Assembly (NCBI RefSeq): GCF_910592395.1
Contig: NC_088317.1
Span: 7,008,001-7,072,000 of the forward strand
DNA from: Lineus longissimus
Taxonomy: Eukaryota; Nemertea; Pilidiophora; Heteronemertea; Lineidae
Direction of reading: 5' to 3'
Length of the DNA stretch: 64,000 nucleotides
This document shows, piece by piece, positions 18,885 through 30,730 of this stretch. The position numbers and the translations under genes are program-made. How positions within the stretch are numbered: the stretch's first letter is position 1; every line of letters starts with the position of its first letter. The notes beneath the pieces are model-generated. The model ran no database searches, was not told the DNA's origin, and was given only the letters and a program-made list of their open reading frames with translations.

Positions 18885-20442
18885 CAAAACTAAAAAAGGT
18901 AAAAAGTGCAATATCTTTATTTTATTTTTATGGTAGGTACTCAGAGCAAGGATACATCACATATCCTACGGGTTTTTGATTTGACCTTATTTTCAAGGTC
19001 ACAGAGGTCAAATGGTGTGAATTGGCCATTTGTGTGTACTATGGCACGTTTCTTAACCACTAAAGCTATGAATTTTAAACTTGGTACACATGACCTGTTA
19101 CACTGATTTTCGGTCTGGTCTGATTCTTAACTTGACCACCAGGGGGCCAAAACCAAAAATTTGAATAGTGCCATATCTCGCTTATTAGTCTCCGCCATCG
19201 GCTGAGACTTTTGTATTAGGGTATTATTCTCTTCAAGAAATTATTCCAGCAAACTCTCGTCCCCAGGTGAAAGCTTCATATGTACATGAACACGGCAATG
19301 CATTGTAAAACATCGATAAAACGAGGGTGTCCATGAACTAAGAAGTCAATCTGGGTTACAGCCGCGAAAGTGCTATGGGCATGCATAGCGCAATACATGT
19401 AAATTTTTAACCAATAAACCTCGCCATACCGGCACGATGACTGGTGCCCCGCGACATGTGTATCATATATTGGCTGCACATATTGAGGAACGTAATGGAT
19501 AAAGACCAGGGACTAGTCTACACCATCGAAGCATATTTCTATAATACCTAATATAATATTTGGAGTTTATGGGCTATGAAATAAGAAAAAAAAGGCAGTG
19601 AATTAAAGCAGCTGAGTTTCAAGAATGTGTTCTTCCCTTCTGGACACTTTATGTTGCCTTGATCAGTCGTATTTCGCACATAAACCATCGCTCCGCTGAA
19701 GTGAAACTGAAAGTGCGATGTTTTTGTTTTGTTTTTGTCAACATGCATGGCTGTGTGCATATGAGGCGGAGACTCCAGAGTCTGCTAAGACTCAACTGAC
19801 AATTCTAGTTACTGATTCGTTTTTGGTAAAAATTTCATGGTAGATACTATTAGCAAGGATACATCACATATGATACGGGTTTTTGATTTGACGTGCTTGT
19901 CAAGGTCACAGAGGTCAAATGGCGTAAATTGGTCGTTTGAGTGTATCTATGGCACGTTTCTTAACCACTAAAGCTATAAAATTGAAATTTGGTACACATG
20001 ACTCCCTACGTCATATAACCTCGGACACCGAATTTTGATCTGATCTGGTACTCAACTTGGCCACCAGGAGGCCAAAACTGAAATAGGTAAAAAGTGCAAT
20101 ATCTTGTTTATTAGTGACTTGTTTTTGATGATATTCTTATGGTACTTACTCCAAGCAACGATACATCACATGTCGTACCGACTTTGGTTTGACCTATATA
20201 CTATACATGTACAATGTTTCTTAACCTGGATGAATTCCAAAGCACCAAATATCTATACGGTGAGCACAATGGCCCCTGGCCATTTCATTTATATCAGCAT
20301 TAGCTCATATAGCTCAATTGATTTGTGATCGCATCTGGGTAAATGTTCATGTACACTGATAATGTCGCCGTTTTTTGCCGATTCAATATGCCATGTATGC
20401 CAAGTATCCAAACATTATTTACATCTACAACCTCGTATTCAC

Positions 20443-20586
20443 CCTGAGATAATTGCTCAATTTTACAATTATTTGGTCGGCTACAAACGGTTTTGGTCAT
20501 GATGAAACAGTGCTGACACGTAGTGCCCGAATAGACGGGACATTAGGTCAAACTTGTTACGTCACCCCCAGATCCTGGCGGTGACG
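20443..20586. repeat. Right arm of a diverged inverted repeat
   Basis: This is the reverse complement of 16838-16985, sharing TCTATTCGGGC, ACCGTTTGTAGCC, CAATTATCTCAGG and ATCTGGGGGTGA with small changes. It lies just outside the DR3 repeat cluster. Confidence 0.6.
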
Positions 20587-20817
20587 AGTGATATGACAGT
20601 ATATGTGCGGTTGATGATATAGCTGTCAACTTAATGAGGATAGGAGGGCAAGTTTCTGAAATAATATGCCTGTTTATTTCAGTTAGTGGAACTCAAATGC
20701 CGTTCCAATAATATATACTCCAGATGTCCATTTAAATTGTTGTTCTTTGTTCTTTAATCTTTTGAAAGCTACAAAATCTTCATCAAACCATGCAGGGCCA
20801 AAGCAAGCGGAGTGCAG

Positions 20818-22760
20818 GTACCCCCACGACTGGCAGCCATTTGTTGTAAAACTTGGAAATGCCTTGTGACCTCTCTACATTCTGAACGAGTTCACCTAGA
20901 CATTTCAGATTTGGTGTGCACGTGTATGGGGTGAATATCAAGGTCAAGTTCGATAATGGCTGATTTCGCATTCAAGATGGCCGACTGGCGGCCATTTTGT
21001 TGTTAAACTTGGAATTGCCTTGTGACCTCTCTACATTCTGACATTTCATAATTAGTGTGCACGTGTACGGGGTAACTATCGAGGCCAAGTTCGATAATGG
21101 CTGATTTCGCATTCAAGATGGCCGACTGATGACCATTTTGTTGTAAAACTTGGAAATGCCTTGTGACCTCTCTACATTCTGAAGGAGTTCACCTAGACAT
21201 TTCATAATTAGTGTGCACGTGTACAGGGTTACTATCGAGGCCAAGTTCGATAATGGCTGATTTCGCATTCAAGATGGCCGACTGGCGGCCATTTTGTTGT
21301 AAAACTTGGAAATGCCTTGTGACCTCTCTACATTCTGAAGGAGTTCACTAAGACATTTCATATTTGGTGTGCACATGTATGGGGTGAATATCAAGGTCAA
21401 GTTCGATAATGGCTGATTTCGCATTAAAGATGGCCGACTGGCGGCCAATTTGTTGTTAAACTTTGAAATGCCTTGTGACCTCTCTACATTCTGAACGAGT
21501 TCACCTAGACATTTCATGATTAGTGTGCACGTGAACGGGGTTAATATCGAGGCCAAGTTCGATAATGGCTGATTTCGCATTCAAGATTGCCGACTGACGG
21601 TCATTTCGTTGAAAAAAACTTGGAAATGCCTTGTGACCTCTCTACATTCTGAAGGAGTTCACTCAGACATTTCATATTTGTCGTGCACATGTATGGGGTG
21701 AATATCAAGGTCAAGTTCGATAATGGCTGATTTCGCATTCAAGATGGCCAACTGGCGGCCATTTTGTTGTAAAACTTGGAAATGCCTTTTGACCTCTCTA
21801 CATTCTGAACGAGTTCACTTAGACACTTCATATTTAGTGTGCACGTGTATGGGGTGAATATCAAGTCCAAGTTCGATAATGGCTGATTTCGCATTCAAGA
21901 TGGCCGACTGGCGGCCATTTTGTTGTAAAACTTGGAAATTCCTTTTGATCTCTCTACATTCTGAAGGAGTTCACCTAGACATTTCATATTTGGTGTGCAC
22001 GTTTGGGGTAAATATCAAGGTCAAGTTCGATAATGGCTGATTTCGCATTCAAGATGGCCGACTGGCGGCCGTTTTGCTGTTAAACTTGGAAATGCCTTGT
22101 GACCTCTCTACATTCTGAACGAGTTCACCTAGACATTTCATAATTAGTGTGCACGTGTACGGGGTTAATACCGAGGCCAAGTTCGATAAAGGCTGATTTC
22201 GCATTCAAGATGGCCGACTGACGGTCATTTTGTTGAAAAAAACTTGGAAATGCCTTGTGACCTCTCTACATTCTGAAGGAGTTCACTTAGACATTTCATA
22301 TTTGTCGTGCGGGTGAATATCAAGGTCAAGTTCGATAATGACTGATTTTGCATTCAAGATGGCCGACTGGCGGACATTTTGTTGTAAAACTTGGAAATGC
22401 CTTTTGACCTCTCTATATTCTGAACGAGTTCACTTAGACATTTCATATTTAGTGTGCACGTGTATGGGGTGAATATCAAGGCCAAGTTCGATAATGGCTG
22501 ATTTCGCATTCAAGATGGCCGACTGGCGGCCATTTTGTTGTAAAACTTGGAAATGCCTTTTGATCTCTCTACATTCTGAACGAGTTCACCTAGACATTTC
22601 ATATTTGGTGTGCACATGTATGGGGTGAATATCAAGGCCAAGTTCGATAATGGCTGATTTCGCATTCAAGATGGCCGACTGGCGGCCATTTTGTTGTTAA
22701 ACTTGGAAATGCCTTGTGACCTCTCTACATTCTGCACGAGTTCACCTAGACATTCCTCGC
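20818..22760. repeat. 156-bp satellite, about 12.5 units
   Basis: GATAATGGCTGATTTCGCA recurs at 20952, 21093, 21249, 21405, 21561, 21719, 21875, 22029, 22185, 22333, 22490 and 22646, mostly 156 bp apart. The 141-bp unit lacks the piece around GGAGTTCACC. Each unit has CAAGATGGC facing GGCGGCCATTTTG. The array stops abruptly where a non-LTR retrotransposon tail begins. Confidence 0.95.
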
Positions 22761-22767
22761 TATAGAA

Positions 22768-24135
22768 ATTGACTGACTGAATGAATGAATGAATTTATTC
22801 AGACCTTGGTAAAAGGTACATTAGGCCTACATGAAAATTTAATTGCAATATAAATACAGACATTCATTGTAGGCCCCGAGGCCACAGCCTAGTAATGGGT
22901 TTGATAGCATCAAGTGATTTAACAAAGGACATGTGAGTTGATTATTTAACTTTACAAATACGTTCTTTACAATAGAATGCAAGTTTGATGAGTTTCTTTC
23001 TACTTTCTACATTCATAACCTGTGTGAATATAAGTGCATTAGGATGGTGGCAAAAATAGTTATTTAGATATTTCCTTCGGACTACGGAAAATGGCGACAA
23101 TCCAAAATGTAGTGAAATTCATCCCCTATTTCGGGTTTGTTGCAAAATTTACAGTTCCAGTTTTCTCATGCTGGCTGTCACGATTCCTCCCCCTTCCTGC
23201 AGAAAAGTAGGTATTGCCAGTCCTAACTTTGGTGAGGGGCACCCGAGCTGATTTGGAAAGTTGTAAAGTTAGTTCTGCATTTTGTGTCTGGCAAAAAGTC
23301 GATAGATCATGTATTTTGGATTGTCGTCCACCTGGACTTGCCAGTGTTGACGATACTGGTCCTGAAGGCAGGTTTTTACAGTTCTTTTTAACCAGTCAGA
23401 GTTAAACGCATGCTGTTCAACCCAGAGGTGTGTCAGTCCACATTCATTCGGAATGTCTTTAATTTTAGCAATCCATTCCATGTAATTATCTTTCTATAGA
23501 AATAAATATCCTATTCGACTTATTTTCATTTCAATACAGCAATGTGTTCCAATAATGCAACCATTCTGGTTTTCACATCTATTTCAATCGGAAAACGACC
23601 TGTCTCACCATAAACCATTACCGAGGGTGTAAATTTGCTGACCCTTAAAAGAATCTTAATGAACGTTACACGCAGTTTCTCAAGTAGAGACGTATCCATA
23701 TGGTCAAATAGTTCAAGGCAGATATTAAAAGGGAGGTCTAGCTTCCAACAAACATAACTCTGCTGGCCTTGTCATAAAGTTTTTTCTTTGCCAGAGTGAA
23801 CCTTCCATTGTAATTAAGTACCAAACCTATGGATAGGAGTCAGCAATTTCTAACTTTTCCACCCCAAAAACATAATCGTCAATTTTCCTACGAGACTTTC
23901 CCCTTGAAAAGATAAGTTGGGTTTTTTTCGAACCGTTTCCACATTTTGCAGTAGTTGAAAAGTGAGTTCAAACCTTTCTGAAGCCCCTCATGGCTGTCGG
24001 ATAGAATAACCGTGTCATCCGCATACAATAATGCTTCTCAATCTCCTTGTGTAATCACTGGTACATGTCAAATGTAAGTGTTTGAGACCTTCAAAACCAT
24101 CTTGCTTTAAGACATCTTCTATAGATCATTGAGGT
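22768..24135 (-). pseudogene. 5'-truncated, decayed non-LTR retrotransposon
   Basis: On the - strand, the 3' end has the TGAATGAATGAATTTATTC-type tail at 22775-22800. Further upstream on that strand lies a reverse transcriptase remnant with YADDTVILSDSHEGLQKGL near 23985-24035. The 3' part keeps a Cys/His pattern CKFC...EFHYILDC (about 23060-23150), as in the C-terminal zinc-finger region of CR1/Jockey-like ORF2. Several frameshifts and stops interrupt the frame. The 5' portion of ORF2 and all of ORF1 are missing. Its end abuts the 156-bp satellite. Family assignment beyond CR1/Jockey-like is not possible by eye. Confidence 0.75.
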
Positions 24136-24689
24136 AAAGGGAAAATAATAATCAATAATAAATCTCGATGACATGAGGTGGTGACACCAAGTTGTCCGCC
24201 GGATGATGATGACGTTACCGGCTATGCCGTCTTCGCCTTTGTGTTGATTTCGATTAATCAACAAAAATATGAGTCCATGTATACGCCAGCCCTTATACTT
24301 ATGAACTACATTTTGAAGTCACACTGTTGACCAAACTCATTTTTCTACCAGAACCCTACACTAGGCGTAAAAGGTAACACCCTCGAAACCGACCTTTTTC
24401 TCTGTCTGTGGTTATCTGTTGGCGGTTGTAGTTATAGATATGAGCTGACATAGTTTCCTTACTTATTGAAGCCGTGTTAAATTATCTCAGTCGTGAGTCA
24501 ACAGCCAGAGCACTTTAATCCAGGCTGGAAGATTCAACTTATGTACAACTTATGATGGGAAAAAATCAGTCCCATATTTAGTGACGTATTTGGCAAAAAC
24601 TATAAGTATACATGAACGTATAAGTTTTGCTATAAGTTGCCGATCTCAAACTCTCTATTGATAGAAAGCGAATACATAGGCCCTGGTGT
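24136..24689. other. Spacer, nothing recognised
   Basis: No gene or repeat was identified. The right end begins a sequence duplicated elsewhere (CCTGGTGTCTACT...TTCGGCCTTCATGGACAATGG at about 24680 and 31410). Confidence 0.45.
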
Positions 24690-24990
24690 CTACTTAGTTA
24701 TTTTCGGCCTTCATGGACAATGGTATATGATCCATTTCAACTTGCCCGCTTCATGGGTAATTTGCTTGTCATTAGAATGCCGAACGTAGAATGGCTGAAG
24801 ATATGTGTTAATTTGTAGATGTGTTTGATAACGAGTTTTACCTTATTGTTTGAGAGGCAAACAAATGAAATAAAACTTTATGGCTCAATAAAGATGCCTC
24901 GAAAATCGTCAATATATCATCATCGATGGCTCGTAATATTTCTCAAGAATTTATATAGCAAATTGCAAAGATGGTTATCAGTTACCCGTG
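24690..24990 (+). pseudogene. Relic 3' end of the duplicated secreted family
   Basis: ATGCCGAACGTAGAATGGCTGAAGAT and the following AATAAA (24869-24874) are near copies of the 3' end at 34870-34990, and more distantly of 31080-31190. Only the terminal part is recognisable, so this is probably the tail of an earlier copy whose body has been lost. Confidence 0.5.
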
Positions 24991-25588
24991 TAGATTGAAT
25001 AGTCTCGAGTTGAACGCTTTGATACCTGAGAGTGCGAATCGAATTGAGTTGGGAAAATTCAGACTCTGGATAATCCACAAACTAGTAGTTCCACTGGCTT
25101 GGAATGATTGAGCCTGCACCAGAACCAGATTTATCATAAATACCAATATCTGATTTTTTTGCACATTGATGAGGTCCTCAAGCTTTTTTGTTCGGTAATG
25201 CAAAGGGGCACACCTCTCGGGGGGGGGGGGGGCGAAAAACATATCCTTTCGATCAATATAGACTATCACTCCTGTAATTATTGATTAATTAGATTGAAAA
25301 GGTTGTAAAGCATTGTGTTCTTACAACGCGACGCGATCAATAGTGTTGTTTTCAAACGCACTGGCTTCATATCAATATTATTTCAACTAATTATGACGTA
25401 TTCGAAGCAAAACTACAAGGACATCCCAGCTAAATAAACTGCGCTATATTTGCTATTGGATCAAGCTATGAAGTAGTTCTTGACTTGGCACGAACCTGAG
25501 AATGATTATGACTATTCCTCTGAATCCTAGGATAGTTTCCAAAATGTGTTGTTAGTTCATTTCAACTTCTGTTGGTGTTTGATCAGCG

Positions 25589-25670
25589 ATGATATCGTTG
25601 TCATACATTCTGTGCATTTTTGCAGTTCTGGCACTTGCTAAAGTTGTGATCGCAGCCACTACCCCGAAAG
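25589..25670 (+). CDS. Signal-peptide exon, copy A of secreted family
   Basis: ATG at 25589 starts MISLSYILCIFAVLALAKV, a hydrophobic secretion signal, followed by IAATTPK. The donor GTAAGA at 25671 is strong. The exon ends in phase 1 with a single G. The PAN-like exons of this region open with TA after an AG, so a splice would make GTA (Val) and keep the frame. A second copy lies at 35379-35460. The product would enter the secretory pathway; its function is unknown. Confidence 0.55.
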
Positions 25671-26690
25671 GTAAGACAGTGACCACAAGAAGACCGTGGT
25701 TTGGCGAGGTTTCCTCTCGTTGTTTTTTTGGGCTGATCAAAGACTAGGGATGAGGGCGCCATGTGTATCAATGGTAGACATTGTAAAATATGTTCACGTT
25801 CCTTAACTTTCCTAGGTATGACTTGCAGAGCATGCAGGCCAAATAGCACCCTTTTTCCATATTGAATCAACCTCTTATGCAGGGATGAGACTGGGCCATG
25901 GTCTGCATTCATGGATCCAGGGGCGAAGCAAACTCGCTCCAGTCATAAAAAACTATATCCCACGCTAAAGCCGCATCACATACATCAGGGGCAGACCAAC
26001 TTGCTGGAAATGACGTACAATTTCGAGATATGGGTCTGGTCGATCAACTTGGCGTTATAAATGGGCTTGTGAGACCACTCAAAGTCTAAGTTCACGCTAA
26101 GTTTATCAACAACCGGTCCCTGAACTTGAACACCGACAACTGTGATGGACGAACATCGTGCAATGCTGAAGGCCAGTATTCTTGATTAATTGATGTGACC
26201 ACGGTGAGCAGCAAAAAATGAACACATGGATTGTTTCCCTTAAAACGTTGTTTGAAATAAAAACCTGCATGTATGGTCTAAGCGCCGACGGCGACTGTTT
26301 ATGGCTGATGCTATAGTTGGAGCATTTATTAGAAATACTAACGTTGTTTTATTCTGATTGGTATAGCTCCTCTGGACTACAAGCTTGATGGATCGGACGT
26401 TGATATACGGTTCGTATAACACATCTCGCGCAATACACAGTTACTTGCTTTGCTTTTTAGAATTGACCCAAGGTTCATTCTTGTGAAGATGGTTACTAAT
26501 TATATTGCAAAACATACACTGCCGTGCCATTTCACATTTAATCGACCAGTAACATGGTCTTGTCACTTCAAGTCACTTCAGCCTAATCGATGTAATAGGC
26601 CAAGCTAAGTGCCACTATGTTCTAAATAAGCAGAAGCAAGCTAAATAACTTACGAGGCGCAGCCTATCACGTTACTCACACACAGTGCGT
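25671..26690 (+). other. Intron-like sequence of copy A
   Basis: Much of this stretch is duplicated in copy B: 25671-26000 resembles 35461-35930 and 26090-26440 resembles 36840-37210. No open frame is conserved between the copies, so I treat it as intron. Confidence 0.5.
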
Positions 26691-27968
26691 TTATGGCAAG
26701 CGGAGTGTCCAATTATTCAATAAAATTTGGTTTATCAAGCAAACAACCAAGTTTATCTTTAAAAAACAAGTTAAGAAAACGAGGCCTTAAGAAAAACCTA
26801 CCTTTTTAAACCTGGACCCCACTGACAACTGATTTCGCCGGGGGTGAGGTTAGCTATATACCCGTACCCAGTGCATGTATACGCACTTGCGCATGGTCTC
26901 ACTAGCCAGTGCAATGGCCGGGCCTACCTGGCTCCACAAATGGCGCGACGTCATTTCATGCATACCCCTGTTCAAGTGGCTGTCGACCTTGCAGTATATC
27001 ACTCTCACACATAAACCTATACATTTCTGAATAGCTTGTCGCTTCTAGAATACATCTGGCCAGCTTTCATTGTTATCAAGTAATTCAGTCATGAGAACAT
27101 GGGGGCAGCACAATACATGAGACACCCTGTACATCGATGAAAATTTTGAAAATTTCACCTTGCCGCCTTATAACTTGACGATTAACATGGATGGTGAAAT
27201 AATATTTTTATAAACTTCTACTTATCACCTTGAGAAAGCCAAATAATAACAATTTTAAATTTTGATACCAAAATAGGTTGTCGTTGCGGCTTTTCTTTGA
27301 GCATTTTGACCGCGAAGTCTCACCTTAAGAACATGTGCACTCTGACAGGAACCAGTTCATGTCAACATCCGATTGAGCTATAAAAAGCATGCGAGGCCTG
27401 GTCACTGCGGACGTGCACAGAAGAAGCTGATATTTTCCTCAAATAATCGTCAGAGCTACCTCTTCACAAAATACCCAGGACACAGACATTTGAACATGCA
27501 GCAATAGCGATATGATAGGCTTATCTGTATCCATTGTAATCGCCTGAGATTGAAGAACTTAATGTTGACCTGATCACCACTGGTTAGTGAGACCCATGCA
27601 CAACCCGTGGTGCCGAGGTTGCACATCCTCGTCCCACATTCTCGTATCACATTTCTCCGCCATTTGTCCAGTTATTGCTAAAAAACCAATATTTTTTTCC
27701 AAAACAACCAAGTTTATTACCAAAAGGTGAAAAACTTATATTTTAGGGCATAAAACCTGGTTTCTCTCTGAAACTTCACTTTTATGGACATAAGCTAGTT
27801 TATTAGTAAAGAATATAGGTTTTATTAAAACAACCTGGTTGATAAGGAGAAAATATAGGTCGTTTAAAAAAATATGTTTCTTTCAAATAAACTTTATCAG
27901 GCCTAAAACCAAGTTTTATTGAAGAAATATACGTAGGTTGTTTGAATAACTTGACACTCCGCTTGCCA
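26691..27968. mobile_element. TIR transposon shown by a paralogous empty site
   Basis: The ends GGCAAGCGGAGTGTC (26695) and its inverse GACACTCCGCTTGCC (ends 27967) are inverted repeats. TGCGT flanks both sides (26686-26690 and 27969-27973). The paralogous copy at about 38865-38885 reads CAGTGCGTACACC with no insertion, which fixes the boundaries. The 1278-bp interior is AT-rich, with many AACCTGGTTTAT-like subterminal repeats and no coding frame. Confidence 0.75.
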
Positions 27969-28149
27969 TGCGTACACCAATATGACCGCGTGCACCGCTA
28001 CCAAAGCCGATGGGTTCACGATTAGGATGGTGTTTAGTTTGACATGACAATTGGGACAACATCATCTTATTACTGAAAAGTTTTTTTCTTTCAGATCATT
28101 AACCTATGATTTATTGTTTAGTTTTCATCATATTCATTTTGTTTCTTAG

Positions 28150-28718
28150 CCTGACTGGAAATGCAAGATATGCTGAATCTCTAGTTTTTGGAAATGTGAT
28201 TCAATTTAATGATAAGAATGCATCTGCGATTCTACTTCATACACATTTCGTCAGATCTAACGAGATGACTCTGACATTTTATATAAGATTCCTTCAGTCC
28301 CAGGTAGCTAATGACGAATGGATAGGTTTCAATTGTTGGAGGAAGAAAATACGTATACATTTTTCCAAATGCAAAATTTTGATGATGTATGTATGGCATT
28401 TGGTTTCGTCTAATCGTATCAGCCAAGAATGTTTTCACTTTTCAACCAGCCATCAATCGGTTGTCAGTCATATAAGTTGGCAGCATATTATTGCTGTTAC
28501 GATTACCAGGTATCAGTATACTCGTAAGTCTCGAGTCAAACTTTATAGGAATACCAATCACTTACAAATATCGAAGTATCGCCGCGAATATGAACGATCG
28601 CATAGGTTGAGAAAAAAATCATTTTTGGTTAAATCCATTCCATTGAGTCAAATGTCGAATTTGAGATTTTACCCAACTATCCTGTCAAAACATGATATTT
28701 TAAGGAGCCGAAGAAGAG
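28150..28718 (+). CDS. LamG/pentraxin-like exon, copy A
   Basis: An acceptor TTTCTTAG precedes LTGNARYAESLVFGN, and a donor GAAGAG|GTAGGT follows RSRR. The frame is open for about 190 codons. The pattern LVFGNVIQFND, a strand with LTFYIRFL, and SWQHIIAVTITR then YRNTNHLQI resemble the jelly-roll of laminin-G/pentraxin domains (WHHVAVT then Y-x-[DN]-G). The paralogue at 39084-39658 differs by in-frame gains and losses, which favours coding constraint. The exon enters in phase 2 and leaves in phase 1, so it does not join the signal exon directly; another exon is needed. The domain call is by pattern only. Confidence 0.45.
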
Positions 28719-29384
28719 GTAGGTTTTTTGTTCAATTCCAACCAGATTTCTGGACAATCCTGGATTGGAACCCTATCGCCAGAAGTAGCCTGATATTCTA
28801 GAGGTCGTGCAACCTTTTGAGTCCCACTCCGACTTCATCTCTGATGGACGTTGAGTTACACGAACATTTATCTAGTGATATATTCCATATATTCTTATCG
28901 GCACACCTGCAACTTACTTAATGATACTATTCCTGTGGATTAGGCGGATATAATGAAGTCGTTAACTAAGTCTGATATGTAGTTAAAAACACTACAAGCC
29001 TATCGGCGCACTCATCGAAGTCAATGAAGCAATACTCTATAAGAACACGTCGAAATTATCGTCAAAAATATGAATAAATTGCGATAAACATATAAAACGT
29101 GCACACATGTTTGGCGAAAAACGTCAGGTTTGTCAATCACGTTCTATTTTACAATTCGGCATACTCAAAGAGAAATGTTCTATTTCATGAAGTGAATATA
29201 CTACTCTCAACCCTGTGGAAATATTTTCGTCATTCTCGCACAACTGTTCAACAGTCAACGTCCAACGAAAATCCCACTCGACAAATAGTAATATTAATTC
29301 ATATCAAATACATCAAAAATCGACGGAAAACACACATTTAGTGACAGAAATAAGGATCACATTGATTGTGCATGTAGCCTACAC
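28719..29384 (+). other. Sequence between family exons, copy A
   Basis: The first part is shared with copy B (39659-39930), the rest is not. No exon is supported here. Confidence 0.4.
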
Positions 29385-29640
29385 GCAGTTTATCAAAGGT
29401 GATGTTCGTCAGTTCTGCGGAGTCGAAACTGGCATTACACTACTGCAATTCACTCTCAAAGTTGAAGTCGGGGTGGTGGAAGTCATAAAAAGATGCGCAA
29501 CTTCTGTATTAACTAAGCACAAGAAAGCAGAGAGAATGCATGAGACTATTCACGACTAACGAGGCGGAAAAGTGTCTCGGGTTCCTTTAAGAAGTAAGAA
29601 GGAACAGTTGTACGGTTTACATTTGAAACAATGAATACAA
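29385..29640 (+). pseudogene. Damaged PAN-like exon, copy A
   Basis: LLQFTLKVEVGVVEVIKRC parallels the start of the intact PAN exons (HEFLLEVEFLADIRSKLDC). AEKCLGFL later matches AGKCLGFL, but in a frame shifted by one base. This copy also has a TAA where the others read TAC (FLYD). Copy B at 39930-40196 shares the frameshift, so it predates the duplication. Confidence 0.45.
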
Positions 29641-29790
29641 TCTAAACTTTTACCAAAGTTACTTAATCTAATAAATGCTGCATGTCATATGAATTATTGC
29701 TATATGTTTTTTTAGTATTGTTATTGCTATAGACTCTTCCATCACATTCTTGTACGGTGTCGGTCATGTATTTATTATGGAAGAGGACAG

Positions 29791-30562
29791 GTACACAGCA
29801 TGCTGTGTATGCAACAGAAAAATTATTGTTGCATACACAGCATGCATTTTAAAAGCATGTATTATAAAGCCCCGCCTCCGATTTTATGCTACCTGCTGTT
29901 AATCCTAGCAATATTTTCTCCTGAATACACAACATGCTGTGTATACAATATACAGGCACGCGCATTGTCTAGAGTACACAGCAGTCTTCACTGGAGAAAA
30001 CTGTTTTGGTCATATGGCACACATGCCATCCAAAAACCGGGGCTCCATACGCCTTAGATATACGTGGTGGTCATAGCCAAATGTAGAATGGGGTCAGCAA
30101 ATCACAACGGGACCATTGTCATCTGAGGTTTCAAGAATAAAGGCGATAGATTCAGCAAACAACAATTTAGCAGGCCTTTAAGCTCCAAATGTTGAATAGA
30201 ATAGCACAGGATTTTTACGGCTTGCGTGTTTTCCACCATGCTTGCAGTGGTACTTGACACACGCGTACTTCAAGTGCTGCGGAATTTTCCCATAATTTTT
30301 TAAGGCTCTTTCTTGTTTGCCGATGGTTCTAGAGTGCCGTATTACAAAGGTAACGTTGTGTTGCTCCTGATACCGAAGGAGAGCTGTTTGGATGGCGGGA
30401 AAGAATGAGAATTTGGCCCCAACTTGAAGGGAAGCGGGGAGTTCTTCCAGCGCCACCGCCATTTTTCTCCAACTGACGTCATTGATGACGCGGTTATGTT
30501 AATTCGCCTCTGCTGTGCATGCAACCAACTTGTTCCTGCGTACACAGCAGTCTGCTGTGTAC
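29791..30562. mobile_element. MITE-like element with hairpin-containing inverted ends
   Basis: The left end GTACACAGCATGCTGTGTAT and the right end share about 58 inverted bases, including GTACACAGCA, TGCTGTGTA and TTGCATGCACAGCA. The left arm folds on itself: GCATGCTGTGTATGCAAC (about 29799) pairs with GTTGCATACACAGCATGC (about 29829). No clear target duplication is visible. The interior carries a reverse-strand coding remnant. Confidence 0.55.
30178..30462 (-). CDS. FAR1/ZSWIM-like N-terminal fragment
   Basis: A 94-codon frame starts ATGGCGGTGGCG in good context. It contains VIRHSRTIGKQERA and KYACVKYHCKHGGKHASR. The Y-x-C-x-H-G-G-x-x-x-S-R pattern resembles the zinc-binding N-terminal region of FAR1/ZSWIM-type transposon proteins. 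It would be the 5' exon of a transposase retained in a shortened element, or a captured exon. The rest of any enzyme is absent. Confidence 0.35.
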   Translation of the reverse strand: MAVALEELPASLQVGAKFSFFPAIQTALLRYQEQHNVTFVIRHSRTIGKQERALKNYGKIPQHLKYACVKYHCKHGGKHASRKNPVLFYSTFGA

Positions 30563-30730
30563 ATAGCCACTTCGATTATTATTGCTTTGGACTATTCTTT
30601 GGCATTTTTGCAACACTGTGTCGGATCAGTATTGTTAATGAATACTACTCTATAGCATTCGTGTAATACTGTGTCGGGCCAGTATTGTTAATGCTAGACT
30701 CTTCTATAGCATTCTTGTTCTCCAAACAAG

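Larger units (their letters stand above)
17187..20300 (+). mobile_element. Dispersed repeat cluster with DR3 and CTCF-like motifs
   Basis: It opens with a hairpin CTCACCG-GTA-CGGTGAG (17187-17203), followed by a GTCGTC-rich tract. Several diverged subunits of roughly 300 bp then carry GGCACGTTTCTTAAC, TTTGGTACACATGAC, CACCAGGGGGCCAAA and AAGGTCACAGAGGTCAAAT. It ends near 20260-20290 with GGTGAGCACAATGGCCCCTG. Related copies lie at 33454-34385, 45033-45790, 46046-46866 and 60870-61155. Unrelated material is inserted, for example at about 17500-18100 and 19190-19810. A terminal hairpin, microsatellite and internal tandem subunits resemble non-autonomous Helitron/Helentron elements, but that is inference. 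It encodes no protein. Confidence 0.6.

Noticed and set aside
21269-21580. Open frames within the 156-bp satellite
   Set aside because: They repeat with the satellite units and are broken in other units.
25218-25232. Poly-G tracts (also at 43015-43036 and 51337-51348) as functional elements
   Set aside because: They are simple homopolymer runs, likely polymorphic and prone to sequencing error.
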